From Alphaproteobacteria bacterium (lineage in GTDB: Bacteria > Pseudomonadota > Alphaproteobacteria > RF32 > CAG-239), in NCBI GenBank assembly GCA_017477035.1, contig JAFUXW010000272.1, positions 1 through 11,385 of the forward strand: 11,385 nucleotides of DNA, written 5' to 3'. The position numbers and the translations under genes were made by a program. Positions 1 to 6,394 of the stretch are shown piece after piece. The stretch's first letter is position 1; each line of letters starts with the position of its first letter. The notes beneath the pieces are model-generated. The model was not told the DNA's origin, ran no database searches, and was given only the letters and a program-made list of their open reading frames with translations.

Positions 1-37
1 CCATTACAAAAAGCACCTCTTTTGAGGTGTTTTTTTG
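1..37 (+). repeat. 37-bp direct repeat, copy 1: tRNA CCA tail plus terminator
   Basis: These 37 bases recur exactly at 235-271. In the second copy the leading CCA is the last three bases of a tRNA-shaped 3' end. The window therefore probably opens at the CCA of a complete tRNA gene lying just upstream. That tRNA is outside the window, so its identity cannot be read. The rest of the repeat is a terminator hairpin: stem 14-19/24-29, TTTT loop, seven Ts at 30-36. The repeat is seen directly; the tRNA reading is inferred from copy 2. Confidence 0.85.
8..36 (+). terminator. Rho-independent terminator, probably of an upstream tRNA gene
   Basis: CACCTC (14-19) pairs with GAGGTG (24-29) around a TTTT loop, followed by seven Ts (30-36). 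Five As at 8-12 can pair with the T run, so the element is nearly symmetric. It sits just after a CCA, as expected for the terminator of a tRNA gene ending at position 3. Confidence 0.8.
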
Positions 38-216
38 CACATAAAGATATAATCGAACAACCGACCCACGTGGGGGTCGGGCCGGAGAAAAAAAATATCT
101 CCGGTGGAGATATTTTTAACGACGGGCGGAGTTCGCTTTTGAGCCAGGAAAGTATTAACGACCACAGCGAAAAATTGCGAACAAGTGACCGATACGAGCC
201 GAAGGCGATGTAAGAG
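38..216. other. Hairpin-rich, GC-richer spacer between the two repeats
   Basis: This segment separates the two tRNA-end/terminator copies and is visibly richer in GC than its surroundings. It contains an inverted repeat starting at 61 (CCGACCC with GGGTCGG) and two overlapping hairpins at 82-117. GTTCGC at 131-136 can also pair with GCGAAC at 177-182. A 63-codon reading frame crosses it, but it begins inside the terminator, has no Shine-Dalgarno sequence and looks like nothing I know. The segment may be an inserted element, a structured RNA or a repeat family; the sequence does not decide. Confidence 0.5.
82..117 (+). promoter_or_regulatory. Two mutually exclusive hairpins, one terminator-like
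   Basis: CCGGAGA (82-88) can pair with TCTCCGG (98-104). The second half of that stem is also part of a perfect 12-bp hairpin, 91-102 with 106-117, closed by a GGT loop and ending in a T run at 113-117. Forming one structure blocks the other, the layout of an attenuator. No gene immediately downstream on the plus strand would be its target, so a function is not established. Confidence 0.4.
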
Positions 217-237
217 CGAGTCTCCTAAGCGGCACCA
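217..237 (+). pseudogene. tRNA 3'-end fragment (T-loop end to CCA)
   Basis: The bases fit the 3' end of a tRNA exactly: CGAGT as the end of the T loop (C56, A58, Y60), CTCCT as the 3' half of the T stem beginning with C61, AAGCGGC as the seven 3' acceptor bases, A as discriminator, then encoded CCA. The matching 5' T-stem (AGGAG) is missing: GTAAGAG stands there instead. No GCCGCTT acceptor partner lies upstream in the window. It is therefore a 3' fragment, not a gene. Such fragments are typical of attachment-site duplications at tRNA genes. Confidence 0.65.
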
Positions 238-271
238 TTACAAAAAGCACCTCTTTTGAGGTGTTTTTTTG
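235..271 (+). repeat. 37-bp direct repeat, copy 2
   Basis: This is an exact copy of 1-37 and includes the CCA of the tRNA fragment and the full terminator. If the upstream tRNA has the same 3' end, the true repeat is at least 20 bases longer to the left. The two copies are 234 bp apart. Confidence 0.9.
242..270. terminator. Bidirectional terminator closing the minus-strand isomerase gene
   Basis: Stem 248-253/258-263 with a TTTT loop, seven Ts at 264-270 and five As at 242-246. Read on the minus strand it is a hairpin followed by TTTTT, about 45 bases after the stop codon of the gene ending at 317. It can therefore end transcription from both sides. Confidence 0.75.
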
Positions 272-316
272 TTTTTCCGCTATTACCTCGTTAAAATATT
301 TAAATTTGAAACTACT

Positions 317-1093
317 TTATAATGATTTAAGATATTCATAGTCTTTTATGCTTAAATCGTTATGCAGTGCAAATTCACCGGTTTCCATTGTGATATAAGC
401 ATCTTTTGCGGTATAGTCATTCAAAAAATGCTTCAGCGGATAGTTACCGGCACCGTAATGCAAATGTAAGTCTTGGGATTGATTTAAATCTCCGTCACAC
501 ATATGATAAACAGTCGGTTTTAAATCAAACAAACTTTTGAGTTGAGTGTCTATATCTATGTTAAGTTGGGTTGCAGTGCAAACAGCGTGTGAAAAATCAA
601 AACAAAATCCGCAACCTGTTTTATCCATAATATACTTTATTTCATCGGCACTGCTTCCGCTTAGGTCGTCACCATTATTATCATAATAAGGAAGATTTTC
701 AACCACAATACGCTTATCATTAAATAACTTAAATTGACGCACCGTTTCATCAAGATATTCTTTTCCGTGACCATTGCCAGCATGTACCACAATACTTTTT
801 GAATTAAACAAATCGGCAGCAAATCGGGTATATTCAAACATTTCTCTGTTTACTTTTTCCAAACTCTTATTGCCGGCATCAAAAACATACGAGGAGTGAA
901 CACAATGAATCCGCACCTCAACATCTTTCAATATTTTTTTCAGTTCATATAATTCTGCCTGCGGTCTGTCGGTTAATACCATCAGTTCAATAAACATATC
1001 TTCTTGTTGTTTAGCAAAGTCGGCACACTCTTTCACAAATTCCGGCGCATTTTGCAAATTTGAATTAAACAATTTAAATCCGAATTTTCTCAT
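317..1093 (-). CDS. Sugar phosphate isomerase/epimerase-like TIM-barrel protein
   Basis: This is a 258-residue cytoplasmic protein of the xylose isomerase-like / AP endonuclease 2 TIM-barrel superfamily. Members are metal-dependent sugar isomerases, epimerases or endonucleases; the substrate here is unknown. Counting from the chosen Met, the putative metal-site residues end successive strands: E36, H63 and H66 (HCVHSSYVF), H104 (VVHAGNGHG), E132 (VVENLP), D166/H169 (CFDFSHA), H197 (YHMCDGD) and E237 (METGEF). An in-frame TTG at 1108 would add five residues. I prefer the ATG at 1093 because AAAGGA lies six bases upstream of it. The gene follows alaS on the same strand after 44 bp, but a terminator hairpin lies between them, so the link may be only readthrough. 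The superfamily is fairly certain, the reaction is not. Confidence 0.85.
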   Translation of the reverse strand: MRKFGFKLFNSNLQNAPEFVKECADFAKQQEDMFIELMVLTDRPQAELYELKKILKDVEVRIHCVHSSYVFDAGNKSLEKVNREMFEYTRFAADLFNSKSIVVHAGNGHGKEYLDETVRQFKLFNDKRIVVENLPYYDNNGDDLSGSSADEIKYIMDKTGCGFCFDFSHAVCTATQLNIDIDTQLKSLFDLKPTVYHMCDGDLNQSQDLHLHYGAGNYPLKHFLNDYTAKDAYITMETGEFALHNDLSIKDYEYLKSL

Positions 1094-1106
1094 ATTCATT
1101 CCTTTC

Positions 1107-1131
1107 AAAAAGCCCTCTGCAGCAGAGGGCT
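1107..1131 (-). terminator. alaS terminator touching the next gene's ribosome binding site
   Basis: A perfect 9-bp stem (1111-1119 with 1123-1131, 3-base loop) is followed on the minus strand by TTTTT (1111-1107). It begins seven bases beyond the alaS stop codon. The T run is separated by only one base from the AAAGGA that serves the downstream gene, so readthrough and translation initiation there may be coupled. Confidence 0.8.
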
Positions 1132-1137
1132 ATATGT

Positions 1138-3768
1138 TTAAGCGACCATTTGTTTAACTTTGGCAATGGCTTCATCTATTTTTGTAATATCGGAACCGCC
1201 GGCCTGTGCCATATCCGGTCTTCCTCCACCACCTTGTCCGCCCAACACTCCGGCAGCTACACGCACCATATCTACTGCATTATTTTTAGCAGTTAAATCC
1301 TTACTAACTCCTACCACTACAGAAGCTTTGCCATCTTTATCTGAACACAATACGACAACTCCGGAACCGATTTTTTGCATAATATCATCGACAAAGGCTT
1401 TCAATTCTTTCGGATGTGCATCCGGCACCAATTTACCGACAAATTTGACTCCGTTTATGGTTTCCGTTTCGTTTTGAGATGCCCCTGCTCCGGCTGCCAA
1501 GCTCTTTTTCAAATTAAAAATTTCTGTTTCCATCTTCTTTCGTTCATCAAGCAAATTACATATGCGTGCTTGCAAATCATTTATATTGGTTTTCAAGCTG
1601 TCTGCCGCATCGTGTAATTTTTGTTCAACTTCACGAACATATTCATCGGCACCAATTCCGGTTACACATTCCAAACGACGAACTCCGGCAGCTACAGCCG
1701 ATTCTGATAGAATATGGAAATAACCTATATTACCGGTAGAGCAGACATGTGTTCCACCGCATAACTCACGCGAAAATGGTGCTTTTTCATCTCCCATGGA
1801 AACAACTCGCACATCATCACCATATTTTTCATCAAACAAAGCCATAGCTCCGAGCTTGACAGCTTCATCTTTATTCATAATTACCGTGCAAACCGGCAAA
1901 TCTTTGCGAATTTGCTCATTTACGATATCTTCAACCTGTTTTATCTGCTCTGCCGTGATTTGCTTAGGATGAGAAATATCAAAACGCATTCTTCCGGCTT
2001 CCACCATAGAACCTTTTTGCGCCACATGATCACCAAGCACCATTTTCAAAGCCTTATGTGCTAAATGAGTAACCGAGTGGTTGGCACAAATACGAGCGCG
2101 ATTTTTTGCATCAACTTCAAAACACGCAAAGTCTCCAACCTTTACTACACCGCTTTTCAATTTACATATATGCACAAAAATATCATTCAGTTTGCGCTTA
2201 CAGTCAATAACTTCTGCGGTAAAGTTTTGAGAAGTAATTGTTCCGACATCTCCAACCTGACCACCACATTCTCCATAAAACGGGGTCTGATTGGCAACCA
2301 ATTCAAATGTTCCGTAAGTAACTTCATTTACTTCATGGTCATTCTGCACTAAAGCTTTAATTTCGGCATCAGCCTTCAAGGTATTATATCCCAAAAATTC
2401 GCTTGCCCCTAATTTATCTTGCACGCCATACCAAATTTTTTCTATGCCTTCGTCACCGGAACCGGCCCAATTTTTGCGTGCTTCAGCCTTTTGTTTAGCC
2501 ATACACTCATTAAAGCCATCAACATCTACTTCAATATTTTTACTTTTCAAAGCATCTTGCGTCAAATCCAAAGGAAAACCATAGGTATCATATAACTTAA
2601 ATGCCGTTTCACCTGAAAGTTTACTTCCGCTTGCTAATTTAGAAACTTCATCATCAAGTAATTTCATACCTTTATCCAAGGTTCTACCAAAGCGCTCTTC
2701 TTCAATGGCAATAGTTTCTTTTATCAGATTTTCACGAGTATACAACTCCGGATAAGCAGCACCCATTTCTTGTTGCAATGCCGGCAACAACTTATAAATC
2801 ATAGGTTCTTTTATACCAAGTAAATAAGCATGACGCATTGCACGGCGCATAATGCGACGCAAAACATATCCCCTTCCCTCGTTAGAAGGCAACACTCCAT
2901 CGGCGATCAGGAAGCTGATGGAACGCAAGTGATCTGCAATAACATTATGAGAAGCTTGCAACGGTCCTTTCGGATCGGTATTTGCCATATCAGCAATAGC
3001 TTTGATTATATGTTGAAACATATCAGTATCAAAATTAGAATGAACTCCCTGTAAAATTGCCGCAATTCGTTCCAATCCCATACCTGTATCAATAGACGGA
3101 CGTTTCAAATTAATTCTAGAACCATCTGGCAAATCTTCAAATTGATCAAATACCAAATTCCAAATTTCAATAAACCGGTCTCCGTCTTCCTCTGGTGTCC
3201 CCGGTAAACCGCCCCAAACTTCCGGACCATGATCATAAAAAATTTCCGAGCATGGACCGCAAGGACCGGTATCTCCCATTTGCCAAAAGTTATCTTTGGT
3301 AGCAATGCGGATAATTCTGTCTTCCGGCAGACCGGAAACTTTTTTCCAAATATCGTGAGCTTCATCATCATTATGGTAAATGGTAACCGCCAGTTTTTCC
3401 TTCGGCAAACAGAACTCTTTAGTCAAAAGTTCCCATGCATATGGAATTGCGTAATCTTTAAAATAATCTCCGAATGAAAAATTTCCCAACATTTCAAAAA
3501 ACGTATGATGTCTAACATCGTAGCCCACACTATCCAAATCATTATGCTTACCACCGGCACGGACGCTTTTTTGCGCAGTTGTCGCTCTGGTATATTCGCG
3601 AGTTTCATTACCTGCCAAAATATTTTTAAATTGCACCATTCCCGAATTTGTGAACATTAGAGTCGGATCATTATCCGGCACCAAAGAAGATGACGGAACA
3701 ATTTTATGGTCATTCTTGGCAAAATAATCCAAAAAAGTTTTACGAATATCATTTACACTAACTGTCAT
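1138..3768 (-). CDS. alaS: Alanine--tRNA ligase
   Basis: This 876-residue protein, the normal bacterial length, charges tRNA-Ala with alanine in the cytoplasm and hydrolyses mischarged Ser/Gly-tRNA. The class II catalytic core occupies about residues 1-240, with the motif 2 region at about 60-100 (TRATTAQKSVR ... FFEMLGNFSFG) and motif 3 GMGLER at 229-234. The tRNA-recognition helices follow at about 245-460 (ADHLRSISFLIADG, RGYVLRRIMRRA). The editing domain has the HxxxH zinc pair H564/H568 and C670GGTH674. A coiled coil at about 715-757 leads to the C-Ala domain with the glycine-rich GGQGGGGRPDMAQAGG at 843-858. GAGGG stands six bases before the ATG. All expected catalytic and editing residues are present, so the gene should be functional and essential. 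Confidence 0.99.
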   Translation of the reverse strand: MTVSVNDIRKTFLDYFAKNDHKIVPSSSLVPDNDPTLMFTNSGMVQFKNILAGNETREYTRATTAQKSVRAGGKHNDLDSVGYDVRHHTFFEMLGNFSFGDYFKDYAIPYAWELLTKEFCLPKEKLAVTIYHNDDEAHDIWKKVSGLPEDRIIRIATKDNFWQMGDTGPCGPCSEIFYDHGPEVWGGLPGTPEEDGDRFIEIWNLVFDQFEDLPDGSRINLKRPSIDTGMGLERIAAILQGVHSNFDTDMFQHIIKAIADMANTDPKGPLQASHNVIADHLRSISFLIADGVLPSNEGRGYVLRRIMRRAMRHAYLLGIKEPMIYKLLPALQQEMGAAYPELYTRENLIKETIAIEEERFGRTLDKGMKLLDDEVSKLASGSKLSGETAFKLYDTYGFPLDLTQDALKSKNIEVDVDGFNECMAKQKAEARKNWAGSGDEGIEKIWYGVQDKLGASEFLGYNTLKADAEIKALVQNDHEVNEVTYGTFELVANQTPFYGECGGQVGDVGTITSQNFTAEVIDCKRKLNDIFVHICKLKSGVVKVGDFACFEVDAKNRARICANHSVTHLAHKALKMVLGDHVAQKGSMVEAGRMRFDISHPKQITAEQIKQVEDIVNEQIRKDLPVCTVIMNKDEAVKLGAMALFDEKYGDDVRVVSMGDEKAPFSRELCGGTHVCSTGNIGYFHILSESAVAAGVRRLECVTGIGADEYVREVEQKLHDAADSLKTNINDLQARICNLLDERKKMETEIFNLKKSLAAGAGASQNETETINGVKFVGKLVPDAHPKELKAFVDDIMQKIGSGVVVLCSDKDGKASVVVGVSKDLTAKNNAVDMVRVAAGVLGGQGGGGRPDMAQAGGSDITKIDEAIAKVKQMVA

Positions 3769-3886
3769 TTTATACCCTCAAATCTGTCATTTTAAAAATC
3801 ATTAGCAACAAGTTAACGCATATTTAACTCTTTGTCCACAACAATTTCATTTAAGCACTTGTATTTTTATTTGTTCGTATATTTTA

Positions 3887-3925
3887 TAAAAACAGCGCTT
3901 AATCCATAAACCGGAAAAGCGCTGT
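3887..3925 (-). terminator. Rho-independent terminator of the 132-aa gene
   Basis: ACAGCGCTT (3892-3900) and AAGCGCTGT (3917-3925) form a 9-bp stem with a 16-base loop. On the minus strand the stem is followed by TTTTT. It lies 25 bases after the stop of the gene ending at 3950 and upstream of alaS, so alaS probably has its own promoter in 3769-3886. I could not pick out a convincing -35/-10 pair there. Confidence 0.75.
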
Positions 3926-3949
3926 AACATTTCACCACAGAGCAAGCTA

Positions 3950-4348
3950 TTAAAGCTTGTGCAGAGGTATGATAAAAACCACATTGCGTCTGTCATTCAT
4001 CAAATTGATTGAACGTTGCGTCCAAAACTTTTCATCAATATCCCCCAAAAGCAAACAATCCCCTCGTCCGATTGAAAGTAAACTGTTATTTACGATGTCC
4101 TGGTTATCAATAAGCAGGCGTATAAGCTTTTTACTAGGAAGATTATGCCTGAGTTGCTTGCCGTATTTTTTAGCCTCTTCAAGAGATACGGGGGTAGTCA
4201 GAATAGATGCAATATCAACATAATAATCATTGTTCAGTACAATGCCGATTTCTTGTCCGGCAGTGCTAAAAGGCTGACAGCGCTTATCCCTCATTATAAA
4301 ATGACCGGGTTTAAATTTCGCTCGTCTTTGTAATTTTGTTCTCATCAT
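3950..4348 (-). CDS. Hypothetical protein, 132 aa
   Basis: I do not recognise this protein. It is soluble, basic at the N-terminus (MMRTKLQRRAKFKPGHF), and has no signal peptide or membrane segment. The central stretch LPSKKLIRLLIDNQDIVNNS followed by LLSIG, and then an FWTQ, faintly resembles the 'LPT..EL..L....d.iN.sl..iG...yWss' pattern of DUF1566-type lectin-like domains; this is only a weak impression. Two adjacent ATGs open the frame and no clear Shine-Dalgarno sequence precedes them, so the start is uncertain. A good terminator follows, which supports it as a real, separately transcribed gene. It diverges from tspO across 132 bp. Confidence 0.7.
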   Translation of the reverse strand: MMRTKLQRRAKFKPGHFIMRDKRCQPFSTAGQEIGIVLNNDYYVDIASILTTPVSLEEAKKYGKQLRHNLPSKKLIRLLIDNQDIVNNSLLSIGRGDCLLLGDIDEKFWTQRSINLMNDRRNVVFIIPLHKL

Positions 4349-4427
4349 AATATGTTGTTTAATTAATAATTCAAAATTTTCCTGCTTTCATATAACGGAT
4401 TATATAACTTGTCAACTGTCAAATTTA

Positions 4428-4452
4428 TATGCTTGAAAATTTTATAAGCATA
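4428..4452. promoter_or_regulatory. Inverted repeat upstream of tspO
   Basis: TATGCTT (4428-4434) and AAGCATA (4446-4452) form a 7-bp inverted repeat with an 11-base centre, 28 bases before the tspO start. Its size and place suit an operator, but an AT-rich intergenic region yields such repeats by chance. Just upstream, TGTCAA occurs twice in tandem, seven bases apart. Confidence 0.3.
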
Positions 4453-4480
4453 ACTACATATCGTCTAAAGGAGAATAAAA

Positions 4481-4969
4481 ATGTTTGAAAAACCGCTTTA
4501 TAATTTTTTATATAGTCTGATTTTAGTATTGATTACAGCATTTATATGCAGTTATTTCAATCGTATCGGAATGCAGAATTTTTATTCTGAAATAAATTTG
4601 TCATCTTTAACACCTCCAAACATAGTATTTCCGATAGTATGGACTATATTGTATGCGACATTGGTGATTGCATTTGATATGGTGCTTAATCACGCTGATA
4701 AACTAAAAATCAGACCGGCTGCACAAGTATTTACATTGAATATGTTTCTGCAGGCACTATGGACTTATGTATTTTTTTATAATGCCTATTTTCTAGTCGG
4801 ATTTGCAGTCTTGGTTGTATTGGACTTTGTAACTTTCGCAATGATAAAAATATTTTACAATATTAACAAAAAAGCAGGTTTACTTTTGCTTCCTTATATG
4901 ATTTGGCTGTTATTTGCCACTTACCTTAACTGGGCAGTGACAAACTTAAACGGTGCTACGTTTAATTAG
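4481..4969 (+). CDS. tspO: TspO/MBR family membrane protein
   Basis: This 162-residue protein has five predicted membrane helices, at about 7-27, 47-68, 80-100, 103-124 and 132-152, and the usual length for the family. TspO proteins bind porphyrins and related ligands in the membrane and act in tetrapyrrole or stress signalling. Family marks are LTPPNIVFPIVWTILY at 43-58, the aromatic QALWTYVFF at 91-99, and LPYMIWLLFATYLN at 137-150, which carries the conserved WxxFAxxLN-type ending. AAAGGAG lies seven bases before the ATG. It is divergent from the 132-aa gene and appears to be a single-gene unit. The frame stays open for another 66 codons after the stop, described separately. The ligand and role in this organism are not shown by the sequence. 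Confidence 0.93.
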   Translation: MFEKPLYNFLYSLILVLITAFICSYFNRIGMQNFYSEINLSSLTPPNIVFPIVWTILYATLVIAFDMVLNHADKLKIRPAAQVFTLNMFLQALWTYVFFYNAYFLVGFAVLVVLDFVTFAMIKIFYNINKKAGLLLLPYMIWLLFATYLNWAVTNLNGATFN

Positions 4970-5170
4970 ATTTTTGCAAACACTATTAGCTACAGATTGA
5001 CCGCAAACAGTTTTGTGGATTGGTTTTTAGCTAATAAAACTGATATTCAAATACCGTATGTTGAGCAAAATCAAAAGAACAAATTAAGACAGTTGGCACA
5101 GCAAAATAATCGTGAATTTAAAAAGCTTTTGAATGCTAAAGTTACAACGTTAGCAAGCTATAGGGCATAG
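4970..5170 (+). pseudogene. 66-codon coding remnant in frame after the tspO stop
   Basis: Directly after the tspO stop the same frame is open for 66 codons to a TAG at 5168-5170. The translation looks protein-like: FVDWFLANKTDIQIPYVEQN, then a basic, amphipathic KNKLRQLAQQNNREFKKLLN, ending in ASYRA. It has no ATG start and no ribosome binding site, so it looks like the 3' end of a lost gene rather than a live one. It does not resemble TspO, so it is unlikely to be an extended TspO tail. I do not recognise the parent family. A chance open frame is possible. Confidence 0.4.
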
Positions 5171-5236
5171 TCAGAGGTTTCTCTTGTGGCTAAAGTGGGA
5201 ACGTAAATTTCTAATTTTAGCTGAAAGGAAAATACA

Positions 5237-5956
5237 ATGGCAGAATTTACAAGAGAACTTATGTACGGCAAGCGTCCGATACGCCGTACTAATCCCAAAT
5301 CTGGACAAAGTGAGTGGTATTATTTGGATCCTCGTGGAACTGACAGATTTGCCGATATGAAGGAAATTGATGTGGAAAGCGAGAATTCGCCAAATCCGTA
5401 TGCCAACGAAATACAGAACTATCTGTATAAAAATGATGAGTATAATTATAAACAACTTTATGGTAATACGCCGCCACCGGTGCAAACACAAAGCAATAAC
5501 GTAACAAATAACTATTTGGTACCCAAAGAAGTTTATACAGATCCTAATTGGGGACAGCAAACTGCCGCTAAATTAGACGAATATATGCAAAACTATAATT
5601 CTTATCCGGGAGTTACACATACAGGAGTAGCCGCTCCATTTCATGATATGTGGAGAAATTATAAAACTATGACAGATGAACAAAAATGGACAGGTGGAGA
5701 TAATTTCTTTCATTGTAAGGCAAATTATGAAGCCGCTAAACGTGGTCCATGGGGAGAAATAGTAGGAAAAACAGTGAGTGCTGGAAGAGAAATACTTGGA
5801 CAACTGACAGGAGATCAATTATCCGATTTGCGAAAAGATTGGCATGCCAATCGTATGGGATGGCGAGGTGCTAAAAAAGGTTTATCCTTGCAACAATCTT
5901 GTCCTACAAATCCTAAGGCATATGTAAATCCGGATGATTATGATGATATCTTCTGA
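5237..5956 (+). CDS. Unrecognised 239-aa protein with HCxAN / GRE / DxxAN pattern; possible effector
   Basis: There is no signal peptide or membrane segment. Residues 1-100 are polar, Asn/Tyr/Pro-rich and probably a flexible or adaptor region (GKRPIRRTNPKSGQSEWYYL at 11-30). Residues 150-225 look like a compact domain: GGDNFFHCKAN (H159, C160, N163), GREILG at 183-188, DLRKDWHANRMG at 197-208 (D197, D201, N205, G208), then QQSCPTNP. The spacing of His/Asn, Glu and Asp-x-x-Ala-Asn-x-x-Gly recalls small domains such as DUF6973 found in secreted or polymorphic-toxin proteins; this is a resemblance by eye only. AAAGGA lies seven bases before the ATG. Two membrane-protein genes follow in the same direction. 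Toxin, phage-derived protein or other roles all remain possible. Confidence 0.8.
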   Translation: MAEFTRELMYGKRPIRRTNPKSGQSEWYYLDPRGTDRFADMKEIDVESENSPNPYANEIQNYLYKNDEYNYKQLYGNTPPPVQTQSNNVTNNYLVPKEVYTDPNWGQQTAAKLDEYMQNYNSYPGVTHTGVAAPFHDMWRNYKTMTDEQKWTGGDNFFHCKANYEAAKRGPWGEIVGKTVSAGREILGQLTGDQLSDLRKDWHANRMGWRGAKKGLSLQQSCPTNPKAYVNPDDYDDIF

Positions 5957-5969
5957 TTTTATTTGACTT

Positions 5970-6015
5970 TTGTATGTTGATGCTTATTATCTTAAGTGTC
6001 AACATACAAGGTTTT
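5970..6015 (+). promoter_or_regulatory. Long hairpin between the 239-aa gene and the membrane-protein genes
   Basis: Positions 5970-5986 pair with 5993-6009 over 17 pairs. Eleven are perfect Watson-Crick pairs at the base (TTGTATGTTGA with TCAACATACAA); two G-U pairs occur further in; the loop is six bases. GG and then TTTTT follow at 6012-6016. It could terminate transcription. Its 3' arm also contains the AA of the AAGG that precedes the next start at 6019, so it could also limit ribosome access there. Confidence 0.6.
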
Positions 6016-6018
6016 TAA

Positions 6019-6390
6019 ATGCAGGTTAATATCAAAAAAATATTTCATTGGGGACTGGGATGCGTAAAACGAGGAATAATCCTATTAATTCCAATGCTTT
6101 TTGTTTTTGCATTATTATTTGATGTTCTGACTATGGCTGACAATAATTACCCTGGTAATACATCTGTTTTTATATTTGGCGTATTTGGTGTATTGTTTTA
6201 TATATCCTGTTTATATTGCATTTTAGTACCGCTAAATAAATGGAATAAATTACTGTTTGTCATTTCATTTTGTTTATTTGTATTAATGTTTAAACTTAAT
6301 CCGGATATTCAAAAAATATTTCAGCATTCTAAATGCATTGAGGTATCCAGTGTACCTTGTCCTGACGGCATAGTTCTTGGTGGCGGTTAA
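6019..6390 (+). CDS. Small membrane protein, 123 aa, three predicted helices
   Basis: I do not recognise this protein. Three hydrophobic helices are visible at about 19-38, 50-70 and 76-95, after a basic N-terminus (MQVNIKKIFHWGLGCVKRG) that suggests a cytoplasmic start. By the positive-inside pattern the tail after helix 3 would lie outside. It carries two cysteines (SKCIEVSSVPCPDG) and ends in glycines. AAGG lies about seven bases before the ATG, at the foot of the hairpin at 5970-6009. The next gene starts four bases after its stop, so the two are probably translated together. A partner or immunity role for the upstream 239-aa protein is a guess from position. Confidence 0.75.
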   Translation: MQVNIKKIFHWGLGCVKRGIILLIPMLFVFALLFDVLTMADNNYPGNTSVFIFGVFGVLFYISCLYCILVPLNKWNKLLFVISFCLFVLMFKLNPDIQKIFQHSKCIEVSSVPCPDGIVLGGG

Positions 6391-6394
6391 TATT

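Noticed and set aside
22..213. 63-codon plus-strand frame in the left spacer
   Set aside because: It starts inside a terminator hairpin, has no ribosome binding site and crosses the terminator-like stem at 91-117; its translation resembles no protein I know.
120..240. Complete tRNA, tmRNA or RNase P RNA gene
   Set aside because: Only the last 21 bases fit a tRNA. There is no matching acceptor 5' strand, D arm or anticodon arm, and none of the conserved RNase P or tmRNA motifs could be found.
1160..3608. Several frames on both strands inside alaS
   Set aside because: They are shadows of a fully intact alaS and have no ribosome binding sites or recognisable domains.
4985..5036. Inverted repeat TATTAGCTA / TAGCTAATA after tspO as a terminator
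   Set aside because: The loop is about 35 bases, no T run follows, and it lies within a frame that looks like a coding remnant.
5171..5818. Minus-strand frames of 72-129 codons opposite the 239-aa gene
   Set aside because: They lack ribosome binding sites, and their composition follows from the AT-rich plus-strand gene, which has a good ribosome binding site and coherent motifs.
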